A stretch of 64,000 nucleotides of DNA from NCBI GenBank assembly GCA_050747525.1, contig JBOGOC010000061.1, positions 1-64,000 of the forward strand, given 5' to 3'. Shown in pieces: positions 33,334 through 41,979 of the stretch; position 1 is the first letter of the stretch; every line of letters starts with the position of its first letter. The position numbers and the translations under genes are program-made. Below the pieces are notes generated by a model. The model was not told where the DNA came from and did not search any database. It saw only the letters and a program-made list of their open reading frames with translations. The stretch comes from JBOGOC01 sp050747525 (GTDB lineage: Bacteria; Acidobacteriota; Polarisedimenticolia; JACPZX01; DASXTC01).

Positions 33334-34644
33334 TCATTTCAGGGCTTCAATAAAGCTGTTGATCATCTTGTCGAAATCACGTTCGAGCGTGCGCTTCGTC
33401 TCGACCTTCTTGATGGCGTGAATCACCGTCGAGTGATGCTTGCCGCCGAACCGCTTGCCGATTTCCGGGAGCGAGGCGTCGGTGAGAGTCTTGCAGAGGT
33501 ACATCGCCACCTGCCGGGGGAAGGACACCTGCTTGGCGTTGCTCTTGGATATGATGTCGGGGACCTTCATGTGGAAGTAGTTGGATACGTACTTCTGGAT
33601 GGAATCGATCGACGGCCCCCTGGTGTCGTCCGTGAGGATGTCCTTGAGGACCTCCTTGGCCAGGGGCAGGTCGATCTCGCGCTGCATGACCGAGGAGAAG
33701 GCAACCAGGCGGATGAGCGACCCTTCCAGCTCACGGATGTTGGAGCGGATGCGGCTCGCGATGAACAGGGCCACCTCCTGAGGAATATCGACGTGCTCGG
33801 CCTCCGCCTTCTTGTTCAGGATGGCGACCTTGGTCTCCAGGTCCGGGGGCTGGATGTCGGCGATGAGCCCCCACTCGAACCGCGAGCGCAGGCGCTCTTC
33901 GATCGTCGGGATCTCGCGCGGCGGGCAGTCGCTGGTGATGACGATCTGCTTCTGCGATTCGTACAGGGCGTTGAAGGTGTGGAAGAACTCTTCCTGGGTG
34001 CGCTCCTTGCCGGCCAGGAACTGGATGTCGTCGATGAGTAGCAGGTCGATGCCGCGGTAGCGCTCGCGGAAATCAAGCGTCTTCTCGAACCGGATGGCGC
34101 TGATCAGCTCGTTCATGAAGGTCTCGGACGAGATGTACCGCTGCCTCAGGGCCGGGCGCGTGAGGGTCAGGTGGTTTCCGATCGCGTGCATCAGGTGCGT
34201 CTTGCCGAGCCCCACGCCGCCATAGATGTACAACGGGTTGTACGTGAGCGAAGGCTGCTCGGCCACGCGGAGCGCCGCGGCGTGGGCCAGCTCGTTGCTC
34301 GAGCTGACCACGAACGTGTCGAAGGTGTACTTGAGGCTGAGCGGAAAGCCCTGGACGGGGCCGGCCACTTGCGGCTTCTCGCTGGAGGCCGGTGGGAACG
34401 CCGTGGTGCGCTCGTCATAGATGAACGAGAATTCCAGGTCGTCGCGCTCCAGGGTGGAGGCCGATTCCATGATCACGTCCATGTAGTTCTTGGAGATCCA
34501 CTTGGCGAACAGCTCGCTGGGGACGCTGACATAGACCTTCTTTCCCTCGTCGCGCGCCAGGGTCGTTGGCTTGAGCCACGTGGAGAAGCTGCGAGGGTTC
34601 ACCCGGGTTTCGAGGCTGTCCAGGATTCTGTCCCAGATGTTCAT
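33334..34644 (-). CDS. dnaA: Chromosomal replication initiator DnaA
   Basis: The 436-residue initiator shows all four domains. Domain I starts with NIWDRILDSLETRV, and a short linker follows. The AAA+ domain has Walker A GGVGLGKTH (about 142-150) and Walker B DLLLIDDIQFLAG. The domain IV signature is GGKHHSTVIHAIKKVE. It binds oriC, opens it and loads the helicase. It is leftward with its promoter in the origin gap, 253 bases ahead of dnaN. Confidence 0.97.
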   Translation of the reverse strand: MNIWDRILDSLETRVNPRSFSTWLKPTTLARDEGKKVYVSVPSELFAKWISKNYMDVIMESASTLERDDLEFSFIYDERTTAFPPASSEKPQVAGPVQGFPLSLKYTFDTFVVSSSNELAHAAALRVAEQPSLTYNPLYIYGGVGLGKTHLMHAIGNHLTLTRPALRQRYISSETFMNELISAIRFEKTLDFRERYRGIDLLLIDDIQFLAGKERTQEEFFHTFNALYESQKQIVITSDCPPREIPTIEERLRSRFEWGLIADIQPPDLETKVAILNKKAEAEHVDIPQEVALFIASRIRSNIRELEGSLIRLVAFSSVMQREIDLPLAKEVLKDILTDDTRGPSIDSIQKYVSNYFHMKVPDIISKSNAKQVSFPRQVAMYLCKTLTDASLPEIGKRFGGKHHSTVIHAIKKVETKRTLERDFDKMINSFIEALK

Positions 34645-35026
34645 CCAGATCCTTCAGGATCCACAACTTTTCAACATCTGTGGAAAAGCCGGAACGCCGG
34701 AAGTGCTTATCCTGGAATACCTTAACCAGGCCAGCGTACCCTCTCTTCGCGTTATGTCAACCGACGGCCCCTAGCGCCAAGTCTTGTATCGCGCGGCCTG
34801 GGCAGGCCAGATGTTGTGCTGGGGAGGTCCTCATGGCTGATCGGGAGCCGGTCGTTGGCTGTCATCGCGCGGACGTCACTTCGCCCGCCGGCCGCGTCTT
34901 TTCAAGTCGGCGCATCTTATCATAGGGTTCGAGACGGAAGCAACGAAGGCAGCGAGACTTGACGGGGTTCCAGGCCCCCGATAACATGCGTGATTCACTG
35001 TACCAGCAACGGGCTGAGAGGGATCT
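34645..35026. other. dnaA-rpmH intergenic region, likely origin and divergent promoters
   Basis: A 382-base gap between divergent dnaA and rpmH. TGTGGAAAA (34679-34687) differs by one base from the DnaA box TGTGGATAA. GGATCCACA (34657-34665) differs by two from TTATCCACA, and TTATCCTGG (34707-34715) by three. The three are within 60 bases of the dnaA start, so they may serve both origin and autoregulation. The right end carries the rpmH promoter. No protein-coding frame with a ribosome site was seen. Confidence 0.55.
34959..34987 (+). promoter_or_regulatory. Promoter of rpmH operon
   Basis: TTGACG and TAACAT are spaced 17 bases apart, about 40 bases before the rpmH start. It probably drives rpmH, rnpA, yidD and yidC. 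Confidence 0.55.
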
Positions 35027-35164
35027 ATGGCGAAGCGCACGTTTCAACCAAATAACGACCGGCGCAAGAAAAAGCATGGATTCCGCGCCCGGATGAAGAC
35101 CGCCAAGGGGCGCCTGGTGCTGAAGCGCCGGCGCGCGAAGGGTCGGAAGAGATTGACGGTTTAG
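35027..35164 (+). CDS. rpmH: 50S ribosomal protein L34
   Basis: Encodes 45 residues, nearly all diagnostic: MAKRTFQPNNDRRKKKHGF, then RARMKTAKGRLVLKRRRAKG and RKRLTV. It lies at the exit side of the large ribosomal subunit. GAGAGG is 6-10 bases before the ATG. The last 13 bases are shared with the proposed start of rnpA, in another frame. It is first of the origin-right operon, the arrangement seen across bacteria. Confidence 0.97.
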   Translation: MAKRTFQPNNDRRKKKHGFRARMKTAKGRLVLKRRRAKGRKRLTV

Positions 35165-35514
35165 GTTTCAGCCGGGACGACAGGCTCCATCACCGGCGGC
35201 AGTTCGACGCGCTCTACGCCCGCGGCGCACGCATTTCGGGCCGCCACTTCATCCTGATCATCCTGCCCAACGCGACCGGCCGCAGCCGCCTGGGAGTCAC
35301 CTTGAGCCGCAAGGTGGGCAACGCCGTGGTGAGAAACCGGGCTCGCCGCCTGATGCGGGAAGTCTTCCGCGCCCAGCGCGATGTGCGCGCCGCCGGTCTG
35401 GATATCATCGTCCACGCCCGCCCGGAGATCGTCGGGGCTACACTGGAGGGGCTGCGTCGCGAATTCGTGCGATGCATGGGCCGTTTCACGCAGAAGGAAG
35501 GACGCTCGACATGA
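35152..35514 (+). CDS. rnpA: Ribonuclease P protein component
   Basis: The protein cofactor of RNase P, which trims tRNA 5' leaders. The frame shows GFSRDDRLHHRRQFDALYAR, FILIILPN, the RNR signature VGNAVVRNRARRLMRE, and DIIVHARPEI. There is no ATG, GTG or TTG anywhere upstream of the conserved N-terminus back to the stop at 35053-35055. I place the start at ATT 35152, 8 bases after AAGGGT, inside rpmH; an ATT at 35080 further inside rpmH is an alternative. A first standard start only comes at TTG 35302, after half the fold. The stop overlaps yidD (ATGA). Confidence 0.85.
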   Translation: MDGLGFSRDDRLHHRRQFDALYARGARISGRHFILIILPNATGRSRLGVTLSRKVGNAVVRNRARRLMREVFRAQRDVRAAGLDIIVHARPEIVGATLEGLRREFVRCMGRFTQKEGRST

Positions 35515-35729
35515 ACTGGGGACAGCGTGCGGCGCTGGTGCTGCTGCAGGCCTACAAGCGCCTGGTGTCCCCCCTGCTCCCACGCGCCTGCCGGTTCGAG
35601 CCCACCTGCTCGAGGTACGGATACGAGGCGGTGGCACGTTACGGAGTGATGAAAGGCTCATACCTGGCAATGCGCCGTGTCCTGCGCTGCCATCCCTTCC
35701 ATCCGGGCGGGTTCGACCCGGTCACGTAA
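35511..35729 (+). CDS. yidD: Membrane protein insertion efficiency factor YidD
   Basis: A 72-residue peripheral membrane factor supporting YidC-dependent insertion. Typical pieces are ALVLLQAYKRLVSPLLPRAC, CRFEPTCSRYGYEAVARYG and RVLRCHPFHPGGFDPV. The ATG overlaps the rnpA stop. An upstream in-frame ATG at 35472 lies within rnpA and is not needed. Confidence 0.95.
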   Translation: MNWGQRAALVLLQAYKRLVSPLLPRACRFEPTCSRYGYEAVARYGVMKGSYLAMRRVLRCHPFHPGGFDPVT

Positions 35730-35742
35730 GGAACAATCTCTC

Positions 35743-37551
35743 TTGGAAAAACGCGCTCTCATAGCCATCGTCCTGTCGGTCGCCGTCATTTCCCTGTGGC
35801 AGTACCTGTTCGTGCCGGCGACCGTCCCCCCGGCCAGTCCCGCGCAGACGCAGGGTCCGGCCCAGACCGGCCCCCCCGAGCAGGCCGCCAGACCGGCCGC
35901 CGGCCTTCCGGCCGAGGCCGCTCCAGGCTCTCCGGCCGGGAGCGCCTTGCCTGCCGCCCCCGTTCAGGCCGCCGGCAAGGAGGAGTTCCGCGTCACGACG
36001 CCCGATCAGGACATCCGGTTCAGCAACGAGGGGGGGCGGATCACGTGGTGGCGACTTCCCCGGTACACCGGGGACAAGGGTGTCGCGGTCAACCTGATCC
36101 CCGAGCAGGCGCACCTGGCCGGAGTCCTGCCCCTGCAGATCCAGGTCCCCGAAGACGAGGCGGCCACGAAGAAGCTGGCCACGGCCCTGCACACGCACAC
36201 CGTGGAGGACATCCCGGAGGGCGATCCGTCGGGGCTGGGCCCGGGCAAACGGGTGACGTTCGAGTGGGCGGACGGCGAGGGGCTGGCCGTCAGGAAGACC
36301 CTCGAAATCCCCGAGACCGGATACGAGGGGCACGCCTCGTTTGCGGTCACCCGGGGCGGAGTTCCGGTGCGTGCCAGCCTGATCTTCGCGTCTGGCCTGT
36401 CTCAGCCGGTCGAGGACAAGACCAGCAGCTACGGCCACGTCGAAGGCCAGGGGGTCGTGCACGACGCCCACAGCGTGATCCGGTTCATGCCGGCCAAGGT
36501 CGCCGAGCGGCGCGTGTACAGCCCCTCGCACGGAGTGCACGTGATGTGGGCCGGCCTGGAGTCGACCTACTTCATCGCGCTGGCGCTGGGCCCTCAGCCG
36601 CCCGATCCCAACGCTCCGGCCCTGGTGAGCGATCTGGCGGTGGCCTTCACGCCGCACCAGGCTCCCCCCGCCCCCGGGCAGGAGCCGGCCCCGCTGCTGA
36701 CCGCGGGGCTGGAGACGAGTGGCTTGGGAGAGTACCGGCTGTTCGTGGGTCCCAAGGACTACAAGCTCCTCACCGGGATGAACCAGGAGCTGGTGCAGGC
36801 GATCCACTTCTCCGACTACTCGATCATCTACTTCTGCACGCGCGTCCTGTTCGATGCGCTCAGCTGGATCAACTCCTGGGTGGGCAACTACGGCTGGTCG
36901 ATCATCATCCTGACCTTCTTCGTGCGGCTCATCTTCTTCCCGATCTCATACAAGTCGATGATCACGATGCGCCAGACGAGCAAGAAGATGCTCAAGGTGC
37001 AGCCGAAGGTGAAGTCGATCCAGGAGCGCTACAAGAAGATGAAGCGCTCCATGGAGACGCAGCAGCAGATGAACCAGGAAATCATGGCCCTGTACAAGAA
37101 AGAAGGGGTCAACCCGATGAGCAACCTGGGCGGGTGCCTCCCCCTGCTGCTGCAGATGCCGGTGTTCATCGGCTTCTACAACCTGCTGGCGGTCACCATC
37201 GAGCTGCGGCAGGCGCCATTCATCTGGTGGCTGCACGACCTGTCGCGCCGCGACCCCTACTACATCACGCCGATACTGATGGGGGCGTCGTGGCTGCTTC
37301 AGCAGGCGATGACCTCCTCGTCGATCCCCGACCCGGTGCAGCGCCGCATGATGATGCTCATGCCGGCGATGTTCACCCTGTTCATGCTGAACATGCCGAG
37401 CGGCCTGGTGCTCTACTGGCTCACCAACAACGTGCTCGGCATGGCGCAGCAGTACTTGATCAACAAGAAAGCGGATCAGATAGACACGGCGCATGGCCGC
37501 CGCGAGGCCACGTCGCAAGGCCGGAGGGCCGAGGATGGACAGACCGCGTGA
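35743..37551 (+). CDS. yidC: Membrane protein insertase YidC
   Basis: The 602-residue inner-membrane insertase of the Gram-negative type. An N-terminal transmembrane helix (LIAIVLSVAVISLWQYLFV) precedes a Pro/Ala linker and a periplasmic beta-sandwich of about 280 residues. The five-helix insertase core follows (NYGWSIIILTFFVRLIFFP with the groove arginine, GGCLPLLLQMPVFIGFYN). The TTG start at 35743 has AAGGA 10 bases before it and gives EKRALIA at the N-terminus. The last 17 bases overlap khpB. A large periplasmic domain is evidence for a diderm cell. Confidence 0.95.
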   Translation: MEKRALIAIVLSVAVISLWQYLFVPATVPPASPAQTQGPAQTGPPEQAARPAAGLPAEAAPGSPAGSALPAAPVQAAGKEEFRVTTPDQDIRFSNEGGRITWWRLPRYTGDKGVAVNLIPEQAHLAGVLPLQIQVPEDEAATKKLATALHTHTVEDIPEGDPSGLGPGKRVTFEWADGEGLAVRKTLEIPETGYEGHASFAVTRGGVPVRASLIFASGLSQPVEDKTSSYGHVEGQGVVHDAHSVIRFMPAKVAERRVYSPSHGVHVMWAGLESTYFIALALGPQPPDPNAPALVSDLAVAFTPHQAPPAPGQEPAPLLTAGLETSGLGEYRLFVGPKDYKLLTGMNQELVQAIHFSDYSIIYFCTRVLFDALSWINSWVGNYGWSIIILTFFVRLIFFPISYKSMITMRQTSKKMLKVQPKVKSIQERYKKMKRSMETQQQMNQEIMALYKKEGVNPMSNLGGCLPLLLQMPVFIGFYNLLAVTIELRQAPFIWWLHDLSRRDPYYITPILMGASWLLQQAMTSSSIPDPVQRRMMMLMPAMFTLFMLNMPSGLVLYWLTNNVLGMAQQYLINKKADQIDTAHGRREATSQGRRAEDGQTA

Positions 37552-37981
37552 GATCGAAGCGCTGACCCGCACGTTCCTCGAGGCCATGAACCTGTCCCTC
37601 GAGATCCAGGTCACCGAGCATGAAGACCGCTTTCTCGTCGAGCTGAGCGGAACCGATGCCTACCTGATGCGCGAGCGCCAGGGGAGCGTCCTGGAGGCGC
37701 TGCAGCTCATCCTGGGGAAGGTGTCCGAGGTCAAGCTGGGGCTCGAGAAGCGCCTCGTGGTGGACTGCGACGGGTTCAAGCAGGGGCGCGACCAGGAGCT
37801 CATCGACCTGGCCCTCTCGGCAGCCGAGAAAGTGCGCAAGTCGGGCCAGCCCGTGGAGCTGTCTCCGATGAACCCGTACGAGCGGCGCATCGTGCACGTC
37901 GCCCTGACGTCCGAGCCAGGCGTGGCCACGGAGAGTCAGGGGGACGGGTTCATCAAACGCATCCTGATCACTCCGGCCTGA
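37535..37981 (+). CDS. khpB: KH-R3H RNA-binding protein (Jag/KhpB)
   Basis: A 148-residue RNA-binding protein made of a KH domain (MRERQGSVLEALQLILGKV) and an R3H domain (VELSPMNPYERRIVHVALT). It lacks the N-terminal Jag-N domain of Firmicute homologues. It follows yidC in the usual order and overlaps it. I chose the ATG at 37535 because the earlier in-frame start at 37493 adds only low-complexity arginine/alanine residues. Confidence 0.93.
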   Translation: MDRPREIEALTRTFLEAMNLSLEIQVTEHEDRFLVELSGTDAYLMRERQGSVLEALQLILGKVSEVKLGLEKRLVVDCDGFKQGRDQELIDLALSAAEKVRKSGQPVELSPMNPYERRIVHVALTSEPGVATESQGDGFIKRILITPA

Positions 37982-38003
37982 GCCGCTTCCCCCTCCGCAG
38001 GCC

Positions 38004-39353
38004 GTGCGATCGCCCGACGACACCATCGTGGCCCTCTCCACGCCCGCGGGGCGCGGAGCGATCGCGCTCGTCCGGCTGAGCGGCCCGGATGCGCTCGACG
38101 TGGCGAACAAGGTCTTCACCTCGAGCCGCCCCTGCCGGGATGGGCGCGCGCGCCTCGGAGCGATCTCTTCCGCCTCGACCGGAGAAGAGATAGACACAGG
38201 CTATATGACCTTCTTTTCGTCACGACGCTCCTACACCGGGCAGGATGTCGTCGAGCTGAGCTGCCACGGGAGCCCGGTCATCGTGGGGCGCATCCTGGAG
38301 GAGCTGGCCGGCGCAGGCGCTCGCCCGGCCGACCCGGGTGAATTCACGTATCGAGCGGTTCTGAATGGCCGGATGGATCTGGCTCAGGCGGAAGGAGTGC
38401 GGGACCTGATCGAGGCCGCTACGCGGACGGCGGCAGCGGCGGCCTCGACCCAGATCAAGGGGCACTTGTCGCGCAGGGTGAACGACCTGAGAGAGCGCCT
38501 GGTTGAGATGGTTTGCCGGGCGGAGGCGGCGGTCGAATTCGCCGAGGAGCCTGATGTGGAGTCCAGGCCGTACGGCCTTCAGGCAGAGGCAGAGCGCCTG
38601 GCGGCGGATCTGTCGGCCTTCGCCTCGACATACCGGCTCGGCAGAAGGCTGACCGAGGGAGCGACCGTCGTGATCGCGGGGCGCCCCAATGCGGGGAAAT
38701 CGAGCCTCTTCAACGTCCTGCTGGATGCACCGCGCGCGATCGTGTCTCACGAGCCGGGAACCACACGCGATTACATCTCCGAAGCCGTGGACCTGGGTGG
38801 AATCCCCGTGACCCTGGTCGACACCGCCGGCCTGCGCGAGAGCCCTGGCCCGGCGGAAGAGGAAGGCGTGCGCCGCGCGCGCGAGTGGGCGGGGCGAGCC
38901 GACCTGGTGCTGGTCCTCTGCCCCCTGGCCGAGCCGATCCACGCCGAGGACGAAGCCCTGATCGCGGCCTGCGGCGGGCGGGCCCTGCTGGTGGGGGCCA
39001 AGAGCGACCTCCCCGCGCGAGTCTGGGGTGCCAGGAGCGCGGCGGCCGAGGTATCGTCGATGACGCGCGCCGGTGTCGACGCACTGCGCGGGATCATCAC
39101 GGAGCGGCTCGCGGGCACGGCCGGCCTGGCCCACGAGGCGATCCTGGTGACCAACGCCCGCCACCACGCGGCGCTCGAGTCATGCGCGGCGCAGGTGTCG
39201 CAGGGCGTCATGGCGCTCCGTGACGGAATGACCGAAGAGGTCGCACTCTCGTACCTGCATCAGGGGCTGCGGCAGCTCGCCGAGATCACCGAGCCGGTGA
39301 CGCGAGACGAAATCCACGACAGGATCTTCTCCACCTTCTGCATCGGCAAGTAG
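38004..39353 (+). CDS. mnmE: tRNA modification GTPase MnmE
   Basis: Acts with MnmG to add the aminomethyl group to wobble uridine of certain tRNAs. The 449-residue protein has the folate-binding N-domain, a G domain (G1 GRPNAGKSSLFN at about 226-237, G2/G3 PGTTRD and DTAGLRE, G4 VGAKSD), and the C-terminal FCIGK with the catalytic cysteine. It begins with GTG. Confidence 0.96.
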   Translation: MRSPDDTIVALSTPAGRGAIALVRLSGPDALDVANKVFTSSRPCRDGRARLGAISSASTGEEIDTGYMTFFSSRRSYTGQDVVELSCHGSPVIVGRILEELAGAGARPADPGEFTYRAVLNGRMDLAQAEGVRDLIEAATRTAAAAASTQIKGHLSRRVNDLRERLVEMVCRAEAAVEFAEEPDVESRPYGLQAEAERLAADLSAFASTYRLGRRLTEGATVVIAGRPNAGKSSLFNVLLDAPRAIVSHEPGTTRDYISEAVDLGGIPVTLVDTAGLRESPGPAEEEGVRRAREWAGRADLVLVLCPLAEPIHAEDEALIAACGGRALLVGAKSDLPARVWGARSAAAEVSSMTRAGVDALRGIITERLAGTAGLAHEAILVTNARHHAALESCAAQVSQGVMALRDGMTEEVALSYLHQGLRQLAEITEPVTRDEIHDRIFSTFCIGK

Positions 39354-39376
39354 CGTTCTGAACTAGAATCCGCGGC

Positions 39377-41209
39377 ATGCTCCGTGACTCCACTCACGCT
39401 GTCATCGTGATCGGCGCGGGCCACGCCGGATGCGAGGCCGCGTATGCCGCCGCGCGCCTGGGATGCCCGACCGCCATGGTGACCCCGAGCCTCGGGTCGG
39501 TGGCGCGCATGTCGTGCAACCCCGCGGTGGGCGGGCTGGCCAAGGGGCATCTCGTGCGCGAGATTGACGCGCTGGGTGGCCTGATGGGCCGCGTCATCGA
39601 CGAGGCGGGCATCCAGTTCCGTCTGCTCAATCGAAGCCGCGGTCCCGCGGTGCAGGCTCCCCGCGCGCAGGCCGACAAGGTGCTCTACCACGAGGTGATG
39701 CTGAGGCACCTGCGCGCGACGCCCGGGCTCGACCTGGTGGAAGGGATGGTCACCGATCTGGCCATCTCCGGCGGCCGCGTGGTCGGCGTGGGACTGGCCG
39801 ACGGCCGCAGGCTGCTGGCCCCCAGCGTGGTGATCACCACGGGAACCTTCCTGCGCGGAGTGATCCACATAGGCCTGGAGAGCTTCCCCGCTGGCCGCCT
39901 GGGCGAGGCCCCCGCCCTCGATCTGGCGGTGAGGCTCGAGGAGCTGGGCTTCGAGGTGGCCAGGCTCAAGACCGGCACCCCTCCGCGTCTCCTGAAGGCC
40001 AGCGTCGACTTCTCGCGCTTCCAGCTGCAGCCGGGGGACGCTGACCCAGTGCCGTTTTCCTTCCAGACCGACAGCCTGAGCGTCGAACAGGTCCCCTGCC
40101 ACATTGCCTACACGAACGAAACGACGCACCGCGTGATCCGGGACAGCCTCGGTGATTCTCCTCTGTTCACCGGGCGCATCGAGGGGGTCGGGCCCCGCTA
40201 CTGCCCCTCCATCGAGGACAAGGTGGTGCGGTTCGCCGATCGCACCCGGCACCAGATCTTCATCGAGCCGGAAGGGCGCGGCCACGACGAGATCTACCTC
40301 AATGGCCTCTCCACCAGCCTCCCGCGCGAGGCCCAGCGCCGGCTCATCGATTCCATCGATGGTCTGGCGGGCGCGCAGATCGTGAGACCCGGGTACGCCA
40401 TCGAGTACGACTTCGTGCAGCCCACGGAGCTGCGGTCGTCGCTCGAGACGTGGCGGATCGGGGGACTCTTCCTTTCTGGGCAGATCGACGGCACCACCGG
40501 CTACGAAGAGGCCGCTGCGCTGGGGATCATGGCCGGGATCAACGCCGCGCTGGGGGTCCGGGGCGAGGAGCCGCTGGTCCTGGGGCGGCACGAGGCGTAC
40601 ATCGGCGTCCTCATCGACGACCTGGTCACCCTGGGGACGCGCGAGCCGTACCGCATGTTCACCTCCAGGGCGGAGCATCGCCTGCTGCTGGGGATCGACA
40701 GCGCCGACGAGCGGCTCACGCCGCAGGGGAGGCGCATCGGCCTGGTGACCGACGAGGCGTACGGGCGGTTCGAGGACAAGTACGACCGGGTCGAGAGGGC
40801 CATGGTCTGGCTCGGCACCGCAGGCGAGGCCGCGCTCGCCCGCAGCGGCGCGACCTGGGATGCCGTGGCAGCCTCGCGAGTCGATGCCCCCCCTGACCAT
40901 CTCAACCCCCGGGAGAAGGGGACCGTCGAGACCAGGATCAAGTACCGCGGCTACGTCCGGCAGCAGAAGCGTGAGATGGAACGGGTGGAAAAGGACGCCA
41001 CCCGGCGCATTCCGGCGCGGTTCGCCTACGAGAGGATCCCGGGGCTCTCCACCGAAGTGGTGGAGAAGCTGTCGCGCGTGAGGCCGGCCACACTGGGGCA
41101 GGCTTCGCGCATCAGCGGAGTCACCCCGGCCGCAGTGGCCATCCTGAGGATCTACATCCAGAGGCCCGAACATGCTCGACCCCCAGCTGCTCACCCTCTT
41201 GCAGGGTGA
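39377..41209 (+). CDS. mnmG: tRNA uridine modification enzyme MnmG
   Basis: The FAD-dependent partner of MnmE. Of its 610 residues, VIVIGAGHAGCEAA (about 8-21) is the dinucleotide site. MSCNPAVGGLAKGHLVREI, PRYCPSIEDKVVRFADR and PGYAIEYDF are diagnostic family stretches. The helical C-terminal domain includes YRGYVRQQK. Its last 38 bases are shared with rsmG. Confidence 0.96.
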   Translation: MLRDSTHAVIVIGAGHAGCEAAYAAARLGCPTAMVTPSLGSVARMSCNPAVGGLAKGHLVREIDALGGLMGRVIDEAGIQFRLLNRSRGPAVQAPRAQADKVLYHEVMLRHLRATPGLDLVEGMVTDLAISGGRVVGVGLADGRRLLAPSVVITTGTFLRGVIHIGLESFPAGRLGEAPALDLAVRLEELGFEVARLKTGTPPRLLKASVDFSRFQLQPGDADPVPFSFQTDSLSVEQVPCHIAYTNETTHRVIRDSLGDSPLFTGRIEGVGPRYCPSIEDKVVRFADRTRHQIFIEPEGRGHDEIYLNGLSTSLPREAQRRLIDSIDGLAGAQIVRPGYAIEYDFVQPTELRSSLETWRIGGLFLSGQIDGTTGYEEAAALGIMAGINAALGVRGEEPLVLGRHEAYIGVLIDDLVTLGTREPYRMFTSRAEHRLLLGIDSADERLTPQGRRIGLVTDEAYGRFEDKYDRVERAMVWLGTAGEAALARSGATWDAVAASRVDAPPDHLNPREKGTVETRIKYRGYVRQQKREMERVEKDATRRIPARFAYERIPGLSTEVVEKLSRVRPATLGQASRISGVTPAAVAILRIYIQRPEHARPPAAHPLAG

Positions 41210-41846
41210 GCTGGCGTCGGCGAACCTGTCTCTCGGAGAGGAGGCGGTCGCCCGCCTCTACGACCACGCCAGGCTGCTGGTGAAGTGGAACAAGGCGGTG
41301 CGCCTGGTGGGGAGCACCGACCCGGAGACTCTGGTGAGCCGCCACATCATGGAGTCGCTGGCGCTCATACCCTTCATCCACGAGCCGCGCGGGTCTCTGC
41401 TGGACATCGGCTCGGGGAACGGATACCCGGCCATCCCGATCAAGTGCGCGCTGCCGGACCTGCGCCTGGCCATGATGGAGCCCACCATGCGCAAGTCGGT
41501 CTTTCTGCGCACGGTCATCGCCGATCTGAAGCTGACCGACACCGAGGTCCTTCGCACCAGGGTCGACCGGCCCGCCGACCTGTCGCGCCACGGCCGCTGG
41601 GACTGCATCACCATGCGCGCCGTGGCGGCCATCCCCGCGGTGATGGGTGGAGCCCCACAAGCCCTCCGATCGGCCGGGCGCCTCATCTTCATGGTGGGCG
41701 ATGAAGGCCGGGACCAGATCCTCCGCTCACTCACGCCGGATCTCTCGGTGCTGGGGGATGTGCGCTCGCCCGGGCGCCATTCATCCCACGTGGTGGTCGT
41801 GGGGCTCGGAGCGGGAACGACCCCGGCGTCAGAAACAGTGCACTAG
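41172..41846 (+). CDS. rsmG: 16S rRNA (guanine-527-N7) methyltransferase
   Basis: A 224-residue methyltransferase. It has VKWNKAVRLVGS with the family WN pair, SRHIMESLALIPF, AdoMet-binding LLDIGSGNGYPAIPIK (about 75-90) and a DCITMRAVAAIPAV motif. It modifies 16S rRNA at the decoding centre. The ATG lies inside the end of mnmG. A non-coding parS-bearing gap follows. Confidence 0.94.
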   Translation: MLDPQLLTLLQGELASANLSLGEEAVARLYDHARLLVKWNKAVRLVGSTDPETLVSRHIMESLALIPFIHEPRGSLLDIGSGNGYPAIPIKCALPDLRLAMMEPTMRKSVFLRTVIADLKLTDTEVLRTRVDRPADLSRHGRWDCITMRAVAAIPAVMGGAPQALRSAGRLIFMVGDEGRDQILRSLTPDLSVLGDVRSPGRHSSHVVVVGLGAGTTPASETVH

Positions 41847-41874
41847 GCGCGGCTCGCTGGCCCGTCGCGAAAAA

Positions 41875-41890
41875 TGTTCCACGTGGAACA
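41875..41890. other. parS centromere site
   Basis: TGTTCCACGTGGAACA is a perfect 16-bp palindrome and matches the broadly conserved chromosomal parS. It lies 29 bases after rsmG and 90 bases before parA, so it should be the ParB-loading site at the origin. An extended -10 (TGC-TAGTCT, 41920-41928) between it and parA may be the parA promoter. ParB bound at parS could repress that promoter. Confidence 0.9.
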
Positions 41891-41979
41891 ATTCCATGAA
41901 CAATTGGCCGACCATGCTGTGCTAGTCTGTCGCACCATCGCGCCCGGGCCGGGCCCGGGACCTTCGCACTGAGGGTCCG

